NCBI GenBank assembly: GCA_016926695.1
Contig: JAFGOB010000092.1
Coordinates: 1-64,000 of the forward strand
Length of the DNA stretch: 64,000 bases
Direction of reading: 5' to 3'
DNA from: Dehalococcoidales bacterium
GTDB lineage: Bacteria; Chloroflexota; Dehalococcoidia; Dehalococcoidales; UBA3254
The position numbers were made by a program, and so were the translations under genes. This document shows, piece after piece, positions 45,391 through 53,900 of the stretch. The notes beneath the pieces are model-generated. The model had not been told where the DNA came from, did not search any database, and saw only the letters and a program-made list of their open reading frames with translations. Each line of letters opens with the position of its first letter. Position 1 is the stretch's first letter.

Positions 45391-46248
45391 GTGGAAATTA
45401 AAACTGTAGCTGTCATTGGTGCAGGAACGATGGGCAATGGGATTGCCCAGGTTATAGCCCAGGCCGGTTATAACGTAATCATGACGGATATCAAGGAAGA
45501 GTTTTTGACAAAGGGTATCAACGCCATATCCGGAAGTCTGGACAGGCTCATCAAAAAGGGCACTCTTCAGGAAGCTGAAAAACAGGCCATACTCTCCCGC
45601 ATTAAGACCACGATTGATATGAAGGAAGCCAAAAACGCTCAACTGGTTATCGAGTCGGCTCCCGAGGTCCTGGAGCTTAAAGCCAATATATTCAAGCAGC
45701 TCGATGAGCTATGTCCTCCCGAGACTATTCTTGCTTCCAACACTTCAGCCTTGCCGATCAGCGCCATCGCCACTTCCATTGGGAGAAAAGACAAGGTTAT
45801 CGGCATTCATTTCATGAACCCTGTTCCGATGATCAAGGGAGTTGAAGTCATCATCAGCACGTATACATCGGCTGAGACAGTAGAGACCAGCAAGGCCTTT
45901 GTAACAGCTATCGGCAAAGAGCCCTGCGAAGCCAAAGACTATGCCGGATTTATCGTGTCCCGCCTGGTGGATGTGCTGATGAATGAAGCCATCCAGTGCG
46001 TAATGGACGGCAACAAACCCGAAGAAGTCGACAAGGCTATGAGACTTTGCTGTAATTTCCCACTGGGTCCGCTGGAGCTGTGTGACCTGGCCGGCGCAGA
46101 CATCGTTCTTCACGGTCTCGAGACCATGGAGAAGGAGTTCGGAGAGAGATTGAAAGCCGTACCCCTGCTGAAATCTCAGGTCCGTTCAGGCGCTCTGGGC
46201 CGTAAGACCCGCAAGGGTTTCTACGATTATTCTCAGCCTAAGAAATAG
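45391..46248 (+). CDS. 3-hydroxyacyl-CoA (3-hydroxybutyryl-CoA) dehydrogenase
   Basis: It oxidises 3-hydroxyacyl-CoA with NAD(P)+, or works in reverse. The Rossmann motif VIGAGTMGNGIAQVIAQAG opens the protein, the catalytic His is in GIHFMNPVPMIKGVEVI near 138, and the C-terminal helical domain includes NFPLGPLELCDLAGADIV. I place the start at GTG 45391, since AAGGAGG lies 9 bases upstream. That gives 285 residues, the family norm. The frame is open 14 codons further. It lies 115 bases after the hydratase. Confidence 0.92.
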   Translation: MEIKTVAVIGAGTMGNGIAQVIAQAGYNVIMTDIKEEFLTKGINAISGSLDRLIKKGTLQEAEKQAILSRIKTTIDMKEAKNAQLVIESAPEVLELKANIFKQLDELCPPETILASNTSALPISAIATSIGRKDKVIGIHFMNPVPMIKGVEVIISTYTSAETVETSKAFVTAIGKEPCEAKDYAGFIVSRLVDVLMNEAIQCVMDGNKPEEVDKAMRLCCNFPLGPLELCDLAGADIVLHGLETMEKEFGERLKAVPLLKSQVRSGALGRKTRKGFYDYSQPKK

Positions 46249-46300
46249 ACCCGTGGATGGGAATTCCAATCGATTGAATAAATATTTAGGAGATAAGACA

Positions 46301-47530
46301 GTGGTTAACAGAAACAGCGATATAGTCATAGTCAGTGCAGTCAGGACGCCCTTTGGCCGCTTTTGCGGTTCGCTTGCCAATATCGATTATTTCGATCTGG
46401 GCGCCATTCCCATGCGGGAAGTGCTTAAGAGGGCCAATAACCTGGCCCCGAACCTGGTCGGAGACGTGCTGTGGGGTGTAGGTGATACATCTCCCTGTAA
46501 AGATGTATATACTCCTGTAGCTGCTCGCCAGACACTGATAAAGGCTGGTATGCCCCATGAGACACCATCCATATCTTTCGATATGGCCTGTGTTTCAGCG
46601 ATGCATGCGGTCAAACTGGCTGCCATGGAGATGAAAGCGGGAGAGATCGATGTCGCTATTGCGGGTGGCGCCACTTCGTTTAGCCGTGAACCGTTGATCC
46701 TCAGGAGTTTGAGAACGCAGGGCTTCCGCATAGGTGACGTTAAAATGGAGGACCCCCTCTTCGCGCTGGGATACAAAGATTTCAACCCGGTCTCGGTGGA
46801 CAGCGATATCATTGCTCTTCAGCATGGCGTAGAAAGAGAGGAGCAGGATGAATGGGCCCTGCGCAGCCATGTAAAATACGGTGAAGCCTGGAACGCCGGC
46901 AAATTCAAGGAAGAAATGCTGCCGATATCCATTCCTCAGCCCAAGGGTGAGCCGAAGGTGCTGGATATCGACGAGCAGTACCGTCCTTCCACCACACTGG
47001 AAGGCCTGGCTAAATTAAAGACCGTTTACGATACCAAGACCATTACTGCCGGCAATGCCCCGGGTTTGAATGACGGGGCCGCTGCGATACTGCTGATGAC
47101 CCGGCAGAAAGCCATGGAGCTGGGCTTAACCCCCCTGGCCACTATTATTACCTGTGTCCACTATGCCATGAATGCCAGCCGCATGCCGGAAGCCCCGGGT
47201 TATGGAATGCAGTTGGCCCTTAAGAAGGCCGGTCTGACACTGGATGATATGGCTGTAATGGAAATCAATGAGGCTTTTGCCTGCGTACCTCTGGTCTCCT
47301 TGAGAATACTGGCGGGCGGCGATAATGAGAAAGCCAGGCTGGCCGAGCTGAAGGAAAAGACCAATGTCAACGGCAGCGCTATCGCCATCGGTCATCCCAA
47401 TACTACTTCAGGGGCCAGAATCGTTATGAACCTGATGTATGAACTGAGAAGAAGAGGTGGCGGATATGCCCTGGGTTCCCTGTGCGGCGGTTTGGCGCAG
47501 TCAGAGTCCTGCATCATCAAGGTTGAATAG
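46301..47530 (+). CDS. Thiolase (acetyl-CoA acetyltransferase family)
   Basis: It condenses or cleaves acyl-CoA with acetyl-CoA. It has about 409 residues from GTG 46301, chosen for AGGAGA 7 bases upstream. Features are IVSAVRTPFGRFCGSL, the nucleophilic Cys in SFDMACVSAMHAVKLA near 88, EINEAFACVPLVS, and the catalytic His in AIGHPNTTSGARIVM. The last is a variant of the usual GHPxGxSG. The second Cys is in GSLCGGLAQSES instead of the more common CxGGG. It closes the operon before a strong terminator. Confidence 0.88.
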   Translation: MVNRNSDIVIVSAVRTPFGRFCGSLANIDYFDLGAIPMREVLKRANNLAPNLVGDVLWGVGDTSPCKDVYTPVAARQTLIKAGMPHETPSISFDMACVSAMHAVKLAAMEMKAGEIDVAIAGGATSFSREPLILRSLRTQGFRIGDVKMEDPLFALGYKDFNPVSVDSDIIALQHGVEREEQDEWALRSHVKYGEAWNAGKFKEEMLPISIPQPKGEPKVLDIDEQYRPSTTLEGLAKLKTVYDTKTITAGNAPGLNDGAAAILLMTRQKAMELGLTPLATIITCVHYAMNASRMPEAPGYGMQLALKKAGLTLDDMAVMEINEAFACVPLVSLRILAGGDNEKARLAELKEKTNVNGSAIAIGHPNTTSGARIVMNLMYELRRRGGGYALGSLCGGLAQSESCIIKVE

Positions 47531-47545
47531 TAAATAAAAAGACAG

Positions 47546-47582
47546 GCCCCCTTTTCATCGAAAAGGGGGCTTGTTTTGCTTT
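47546..47582. terminator. Terminator after the thiolase gene, usable in both directions
   Basis: An 11-bp stem, GCCCCCTTTTC (47546-47556) with GAAAAGGGGGC (47560-47570), has a 3-base loop and is followed by TTGTTTTGCTTT. The minus strand reads out into CTTTTTATTT, serving the convergent SDR gene. Confidence 0.88.
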
Positions 47583-47599
47583 ATGAGATAGGAGGAGTT

Positions 47600-48376
47600 C
47601 TATTTACCGAGCAGCATTCCACCATCGAGTCCGAGAACCGTACCGGTGGTGAAACTTGATGCGTCTGAGGCCAGGTAAACACAGGCCAGGGCTACATCAT
47701 CTGGTTCGCCGAAGCGGCCGATAGCGGTCTTGCTCAACTGTTTTTCATTAACGCCGGGTAAGGCCAGGAAGGGATCGGCCAGACGGCTGTGAATCCAGGC
47801 AGGTGCAATGGCGTTCACCCTGATGTTATACTTGCCCCATTCGGCCGCCATTACCCTGGTCAGTTGGGCCACTGCAGCTTTGCTGGTGCAGTAGGCGCCC
47901 AGTAAATCTATAGTGGTGAAACCCAGGTAGGAGGTAATATTGACGATACTGCCGCCGCCCTGTTCTTTCATCATCTTGGCAACCTGCTGGCTGACCAGGA
48001 ACATGCCTTTGACATTGACGTTGAAAACGGTATCCCAGGCCCATTCTTCAAGGTCTTCCAGCGGTACCATCTGGGGATTGGCTCCCGCGCTGTTTACCAG
48101 CACGTCGATTTTGCCATACTGGGTTTTCACGGCTTCAATCATCTTGATAATTTCTTCTTTTTTACCCAGGTGCGCCGAAATAGCTGCGGCTTTTCCGCCT
48201 TTGGCTTTGATTTCCGCTGCTACCTTTTCAAGGTTTTCGATCTTCCGGCTGGAAAGGATTACCGTAGCTCCGGCCTCGGCGAGTCTGTTTGCCATGGCAT
48301 GGCCCAGATCGCCTGCTCCTCCCACCACCAGGGCAACTTTACCATCGAGAGAAAATCTGGATGCATCTAGTCCCAT
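47600..48376 (-). CDS. Short-chain dehydrogenase/reductase (SDR)
   Basis: This NAD(P)-dependent oxidoreductase of the classical SDR family has 258 residues. It shows the cofactor motif VVGGAGDLGHAMANRLAEAG near 15, NSAGANPQ near 90, the catalytic Ser in NITSYLG and YxxxK as YCTSKAA near 160, and the C-terminal FTTGTVLGLDGGMLLG. I chose ATG 48376 because AAGGAG lies 8 bases upstream; the frame runs on to 48397. The substrate is unknown. It is convergent with the thiolase operon. Confidence 0.88.
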   Translation of the reverse strand: MGLDASRFSLDGKVALVVGGAGDLGHAMANRLAEAGATVILSSRKIENLEKVAAEIKAKGGKAAAISAHLGKKEEIIKMIEAVKTQYGKIDVLVNSAGANPQMVPLEDLEEWAWDTVFNVNVKGMFLVSQQVAKMMKEQGGGSIVNITSYLGFTTIDLLGAYCTSKAAVAQLTRVMAAEWGKYNIRVNAIAPAWIHSRLADPFLALPGVNEKQLSKTAIGRFGEPDDVALACVYLASDASSFTTGTVLGLDGGMLLGK

Positions 48377-48448
48377 ATTATTGTCTCCTTCCATCAATAA
48401 TCATTCTATGACTTTCGAAATCATCATAACATCAGCCCGTAAATTTAG

Positions 48449-49258
48449 TCAATTGTCCTTTGCGTCATGTGCCTGTAAGTTATTGCTCCTGGAGGAGAAC
48501 CTTGATTGGATAAATGAGGTAACAGGAGGTCCGACCTCGGGTGATGACCATGAGTAATCGTGATCGGGCAGTTGCAATGCCAGCGCCAGGCTCAATTTCC
48601 GGTTGTTAAATTGCGACGCTATCCAGATTAGGGGAGCCTTGAAGACGGTCAATGCGATAGTGTTAACCCTGCCGCATGAGACGGGATCGCGCCCGGAGTT
48701 GTTCAGTACCAGTGTTCTCTCTGAATAATGGGTGGGGAACCAGCCCGGAACGCCCACCATCAGGCCGAAGATATTGCTCCGTCCGGTAAGGCTTTTAAGC
48801 GCTCTACCGGCGAGTCCTCCGCCTGTTGAAAAGCCGGCCAGAATAAAATATTTTTCGGGGAATGTCTCCGAGAGGTAAATCATATCTTTCACCTGGAGAT
48901 ATGAGCTATGTTTAAAAGAGAGAAGCTGGTCTTTGGTCCCGGAAATCCTGCCGGACAGGCTGGATAGAGTGCGTGTATATTCCATGATGCCTGCCCTGTA
49001 TCCCTGCCGGGTCAGGGTCTTTATCATCCCGTTGAGAATAGGGGTGAAATCATCAGCCTGTTCCAGCGTGGCATCTCCCCATCCTCCGGAGTTGAATACG
49101 ATCAGTACATCGTACTGAAGAGCTGAATCGTACAGCTTCTGTTTTTCATGAACGGGGAGTCTGACCGGTGATAGAAGAAAAGGAAGACCGAAGGCGCGGA
49201 TCACCCAGATCCAGAACCACCAAAAAAAGCGATTGATAGAAAAAAAGAGCTTTTTCAT
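48449..49258 (-). CDS. Membrane-anchored alpha/beta-hydrolase-like protein
   Basis: I do not recognise a named family. The protein has about 269 residues. An N-terminal hydrophobic segment (LFFSINRFFWWFWIWVIRAF) looks like a membrane anchor or uncleaved signal. A serine-hydrolase-type nucleophile elbow, GFSTGGGLAG, lies near residue 145, and an early strand VLIVFNSGGWGDA could carry the oxyanion hole. A late HDYSW could hold the catalytic His. I chose ATG 49258, which has GGAG 7 bases upstream. Confidence 0.55.
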   Translation of the reverse strand: MKKLFFSINRFFWWFWIWVIRAFGLPFLLSPVRLPVHEKQKLYDSALQYDVLIVFNSGGWGDATLEQADDFTPILNGMIKTLTRQGYRAGIMEYTRTLSSLSGRISGTKDQLLSFKHSSYLQVKDMIYLSETFPEKYFILAGFSTGGGLAGRALKSLTGRSNIFGLMVGVPGWFPTHYSERTLVLNNSGRDPVSCGRVNTIALTVFKAPLIWIASQFNNRKLSLALALQLPDHDYSWSSPEVGPPVTSFIQSRFSSRSNNLQAHDAKDN

Positions 49259-49446
49259 GTATTTACTCCATTTTAGCACGTCTGAATATCTCTTAATAAT
49301 CCTTTAACAATTTATGGATATGATGAAAATGTACGTTAGCAGGGAATACAACCCCGGGAAAATCTCAGAAAATAACCTTTTCTCAATTAATCCGTTATAA
49401 AATTATACAGGAGTATTCTTTTCGGATGGCGTGAAAGAGGTGGTAT

Positions 49447-49983
49447 GTGACAAAATATTCAGACATAACAATAACCTGCAACCAGTGCGGAAAGAAGTTC
49501 GTATTTTCTGAGGACGAGCAGGAGTTTTACAGGGGCAAGGGCTATTCCCCTCCCCTGCGCTGCAAACAGTGCCGGTCGGCCCGGCAGCAGAGCACCAATG
49601 CGTGTACCGGATGCAGCAACAAACTGATCGAAGGGTCTCCCCTGTATTGTGCGGCCTGTTATATAAACGTTCACCTGGAATTCGAGCAGAAAACTCGTGA
49701 GCTGAAAAATCTTCTCCATGAAACTGAGTCCAGGCTTCAGGCCGTAGAAGCTGAAAAATCCCGGATTGAGGCTGAAACAAGCTCGAAAATCAAAGCGATC
49801 GAAGATGAAAGAAAGCTGATTGCCGCTCTCAATGACAAAATAGAGGCGATGGACAGGAACCAGAATAATCTAAAAGATCTGCTTTTGCGGTTAATCAATG
49901 AGTTTGATAACCACCGCAGGGATTCAAATATAGTGGAGACATTGAAGACGTTCTTCAGGCCCGGTCGCAGTTCACCGGCCTGA
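49447..49983 (+). CDS. Zinc-ribbon and coiled-coil protein
   Basis: This cytoplasmic protein of unknown function has 178 residues. The first 45 residues form a probable zinc-ribbon (ITCNQCGKKFVFSEDEQEF and PLRCKQCRSAR), matching the small ribbon domain seen in many uncharacterised bacterial proteins. A second Cys set follows: CTGC at about 58 and CAAC at about 73. Residues 80-145 are a heptad-like coiled coil (TRELKNLLHETESRLQAVEA). It starts at GTG 49447 with AAAGAGG upstream. Confidence 0.65.
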   Translation: MTKYSDITITCNQCGKKFVFSEDEQEFYRGKGYSPPLRCKQCRSARQQSTNACTGCSNKLIEGSPLYCAACYINVHLEFEQKTRELKNLLHETESRLQAVEAEKSRIEAETSSKIKAIEDERKLIAALNDKIEAMDRNQNNLKDLLLRLINEFDNHRRDSNIVETLKTFFRPGRSSPA

Positions 49984-50146
49984 GATTCCTGTTACCTGTA
50001 TTCTTTCACCTGGAAACAATAGGATCGGAAGGGTCAGATAGTTCCATGAGACCCTTGACCCCCGGCATCTTATGTCTTCTTCTTTAAGTAGAGAAGATAG
50101 ATGAGGGGCGCATTACTATTATATTTAATGTGCCCCCTCACCTTAA

Positions 50147-50170
50147 TCCTCTCCCGCGTCGGGGAGAGGA
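50147..50170. repeat. GC-rich intergenic palindrome
   Basis: TCCTCTCCC pairs with GGGAGAGGA (9 bp) around the loop GCGTCG. The left flank CCCCTCACCTTAA is typical of dispersed intergenic repeats. It resembles the palindrome at 6332-6356. Confidence 0.45.
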
Positions 50171-50379
50171 ATGACACAGAGGTGCTATGTCACTACCTCG
50201 ATCAGATTGTTGTCATACCTGTGCCACGATTCTTCTTATCCTGTCGAAGCGAAGGATCTGGTGAGGAAGAGTCATATCATCTCCATGTGATATGAACGCC
50301 GGTGAATTATCGGGTGTAGATATAAAGCCACAAACTGGTACTTTGTATATAAAATCATGAGCCGGTGCTATGCCATCTA

Positions 50380-50409
50380 TTGACAAATGTCTTATGCGAT
50401 TGGTATACT
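50380..50409 (+). promoter_or_regulatory. Promoter of the FmdB-like gene
   Basis: A consensus TTGACA (50380-50385) and TATACT (50404-50409), separated by 18 bases, lie about 45 bases before the start codon. Confidence 0.65.
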
Positions 50410-50455
50410 GGTCTTCCCGGATTACAACTGAAGTGATCGAAAAAAGGAGGATGAG

Positions 50456-50656
50456 GTGCCGATCTACGAATATGTTTGCGACAAGTGCCAGAACCGGTTT
50501 GATTTAAGGCTTTCATTCGAACAGGCGAACAGTACCGCGCTTTGCCCCAGGTGTCATGCGGAAGCCAGAAGAACGATCACAAGTTTTTCGGCCAAAACGG
50601 GTTCTTATCTACAAGTTTCAGCCGCTCCTTTCAGAAAAGAAATAGAAAATCCCTGA
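50456..50656 (+). CDS. FmdB-family zinc-ribbon regulatory protein
   Basis: This small FmdB/CxxC_CxxC_SSSS-type zinc ribbon has 66 residues. It begins PIYEYVCDKCQNRFDLRLSF with a second pair, CPRC, near 36. The family is named after a regulator of formylmethanofuran dehydrogenase in methylotrophs, but the function is mostly unknown. GTG 50456 has a strong AGGAGG upstream and its own promoter. Confidence 0.85.
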   Translation: MPIYEYVCDKCQNRFDLRLSFEQANSTALCPRCHAEARRTITSFSAKTGSYLQVSAAPFRKEIENP

Positions 50657-50977
50657 TCCTGGTGAGCAACCGCAATAAGCGGGAAAAACTGAATGGTCCT
50701 TTTAGAGGGTACCAGTCAGCTTCTTCCTTTTGAAAAGCTAAGCGTACTCTACATCTTCGCTGGAGAGAAGGATAATAAATTTGTTAGTAAAACCCTTGTC
50801 TCAAGTGAGGAGTTATGGATAACGCTCAGTTTTGGAAAAGGGATTAGGGAGATGGATTATCACTCTATAATCTGACTTGTTCCATGTGTTGCGTACAGCC
50901 GCTCTATGTTGATATTGAACCCCTCAATCAAGAGATTGAGGGGTTCAACAATCTATCCGTTATTGTTAACAGGAGTA
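50657..50977. other. Intergenic region between the FmdB-like and RCC1-repeat genes
   Basis: These 321 bases separate convergent genes. I see no supported gene. A perfect hairpin at 50915-50948 lies just past the end of the leftward RCC1-repeat gene. Confidence 0.5.
50915..50948 (-). terminator. Hairpin, possible terminator of the RCC1-repeat gene
   Basis: A perfect 14-bp stem, TTGAACCCCTCAAT with ATTGAGGGGTTCAA, encloses a 6-base loop. No T-tract follows on the minus strand, so termination by this hairpin alone is uncertain. Confidence 0.45.
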
Positions 50978-53900
50978 TTACAGGTTTTGCCGTTTCCTAA
51001 TAATCAGGATAGCCACTCCGGCAATAATCAGGACTCCCACTACAATTCCGATAATGGCTCCGATAGGCAACCCTCCGCCGTCTTCTCCGTCACCTGAAGG
51101 CGTCTGAGTCTGGCCCTGGGTGGAAGAAGGCCTGGAGGTAGTCCTGGTGGGGGTACCGGATGCTGGCGGTTTGGTGGTGGTGGCGGAGGGTTTGGGTGTC
51201 TGCGTTCCCGTTGCGGATGGGGTCGGAGATTTGGTGGCGGTTGGGCCGGGTGTGGCGGAAGCAGTGGGAGTGGGTGTGGATGGAGAGCTGATCGTTCCCA
51301 GTATGGCGTAGGTGCTGAAATGGGTAATATTGGCTGATACGGTATTGGCATTGAGATCAATTGTCTGGCCGCTTACGATCTGCCAGGTAGTACCGTTATA
51401 GTTGGCGATATACAGGCTACTTTCAGCAACATTTGCAGGGAGACTTCCGGGGTTATAGTTCATCTTTAAGGTAATATACGGACTGAACATGGCCCCATCA
51501 GGCTGGAAACTGTAGGCCGTTACAACCTCAGATCCTGTTAGAGCGGAGGGCGGCGAGGTCACCGCTGAGACACTCATCTCTGTCAGGCGCCTGCCGAGGT
51601 TGTTCAACATGTTTGTGTCTTTGGGAATAGCAAGACTAATTATTCCGTCGGTTGAGTTAAGGGAATAATTGCTCTGCGAAAGTCCGGAGGATGTGCTTGT
51701 TTTAACCGTACTGCCCGAGAATCCTGTGGTAGTTATGGCCGTATAGGTAGAGGATGAGCTGCTCCCGCCGCCTCCTCCACTGCTACCACCTCCTGAAGAC
51801 GAGGAGGACTTGACCTTGATGGTAAACTCTTTTTCATCATAATCGCCGTTGTTGTCTTCAACCCGGACGGTAAAGGTATAGGTCCCCGCAGTATTGAACT
51901 CGCCCTCTAATGTGCAGTACTCTTCATCGTTTTCCCAATCAATCTTAAGGGCATCATTTACCTCATCACCGTCATCGTCATCCAGTATCTCCCAATCATA
52001 GGGCAGCTCTCCTCCCACGGCTTCGATTTCTTCTTCATAGTCATCGTCCTCGTAGACGCTTGACAATGTTGTTGTAGTGATCTCAATATCTCCCGAGCTT
52101 GAGCTGTCCTCTTCATCCGATATTGCCAGGCTGTGATTGGCCCCGGCGGCTATAAAGGATATAACTCCTTCAAGGTCATCCTCATCTATCTCAACTGGTT
52201 CATCCAGGTTATCGTCGGTATCTCCCATTCCCATCTGGTAATGGGAGTTGTCGCCCCATACCCAGACGTGGTCGTATTCATCCAGAGCCATGGAATGGTA
52301 ATAGCCTGCCGCGATGGATGTTATTTTCATGTCCATATCTGCATCTTCGACAGATGTGGGAGTGGTTTTGTTGGATGAAGTGGAATTGATGCCCAGTTGC
52401 CCGTACTCATTGTTGCCCCAGGCCCAGACAATGCCGGTTGCATCCAGCGCCAGGCTGTGATCGTAGCCTGCCGCGACTTTTTTAGCATTGGTCAGTTTAC
52501 TGTTGTAAACCTGTATCGGGGTTTTTTCGTACGAATCGGCATCGGTATTTCCCAGTTGGCCTTTCGAGTTGTCGCCCCAGGCCCAGATATTGCCCGCATA
52601 GTCCACTGCCAGGCAGAATTGATATCCTGCCGCTATATCGACTATTCCGCTGAGATAGGTTGATCCGTCTTGATCGCCGCTCTTGACCCTGTCCGGGGTT
52701 TCGCACTTTGAATCTGAGGAATCCGTTCCCAATTGGCGTTCGGAATTGTCGCCCCATGTCCAGACGTAGCCTTCGTTATCCAGGGCCATGCCGAACTGGT
52801 AGCCGGCCGCGATTTTTTGGATATTTTCAAGTTCGTCCACCCGGACGGGAGATATTTCTTTGGAACCCGCATCTGCATTTCCCAGTTGGTACCTGGAATT
52901 ATCGCCCCAAGCCCAGACGTAGTCTTCGTTATCCAGTGCCAGGCTGAAATAACCTCCGGCCGCCACTTGATCTATGTTATCGATATCCTCGTCATCCAGT
53001 TCATAAGGTTCTGTTTTATCTCCGGAGGAGCCTGTACCCAGTTGTCCGTAATAATTGTCACCCCATGCATAGACGATTCCCTCGGAGTCCACAGCCAGCG
53101 TGTGCTTCAGCCCCCCTGCTATGTGAACGGCATCCTGTATCGAATCCGCCTCCAGTCCCCTGGGGGTTTTTACGTCCGTTGTATTTCCATTTCCGATCTG
53201 GGAATCTGAATTCTCTCCCCAGTCCCAAATATAGCCCCCCTCTCCCTGGCCGGAGGATGTGACTTTTAACGAAAGCAACTGGAGATCTGCGTTTTCATCC
53301 GAATCCGACACCCGCATGATGAACTGGAAAGTGCCGGTGGATGTAAAGGTACCCTGGAGGGTACAATAGCTTTGTGACTCGGTATGACTGATTCCGAGGA
53401 TATTGTTTACCGTTGCGCCATCGTAGTCAGGCAAGATCTCCCAGATGTAGGGTTTTGTGCCGCCGCTGGCATTAACATTGACCTCGTAGGCCGAGTTAAC
53501 GCCGGCATTTTTCAGCGAGGTCGTTGAGATTTTCAGGCTCGAGCTGCTGCTGGATGTCGCCAGGTTATGATATGCCCCCGCCGCGATATTGGCGGCTGTC
53601 CCGTTAAGCTCATATAGCTCAACCGGCTCATCCTGGTAATCATCAGAGGATCCATTTCCCACCTGGCCGTTATCATTGTTGCCCCAGCCCCAGACAAAGC
53701 CATCCCGGTCCAGCGCCAGGCTGTGGTTATAGCCGGCTGCAAGCGACTTGATTTCCCGGGAGACTTTTCCGAATTCCACGGCTACCGGCGTGGTCTTGTT
53801 TGAGGTGGAGCCGACGCCGAGCTGACCTTTTCCGTTATATCCCCAGGCATATACTGTACCGGTGTTTGTCACAGCCAGGCTGTGATACTGCCCGGCGGCC

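Larger units (their letters stand above)
49984..50455. other. Intergenic region with palindrome and promoter
   Basis: This 472-base gap contains a GC-rich palindrome (50147-50170) and, near its right end, a strong promoter (50380-50409). Short open frames here lack ribosome-binding sites and recognisable sequence, so I do not call them. Confidence 0.5.

Noticed and set aside
50101..50295. 64-codon frame after the zinc-ribbon gene
   Set aside because: It runs through a GC-rich palindrome and lacks a ribosome-binding site, so it is more likely intergenic repeat than gene.
51040..51360. Proline-rich frame inside the RCC1-repeat gene
   Set aside because: It is a shifted frame of the Pro/Thr/Ser-rich stalk and is explained by the low-complexity codons of the real gene.
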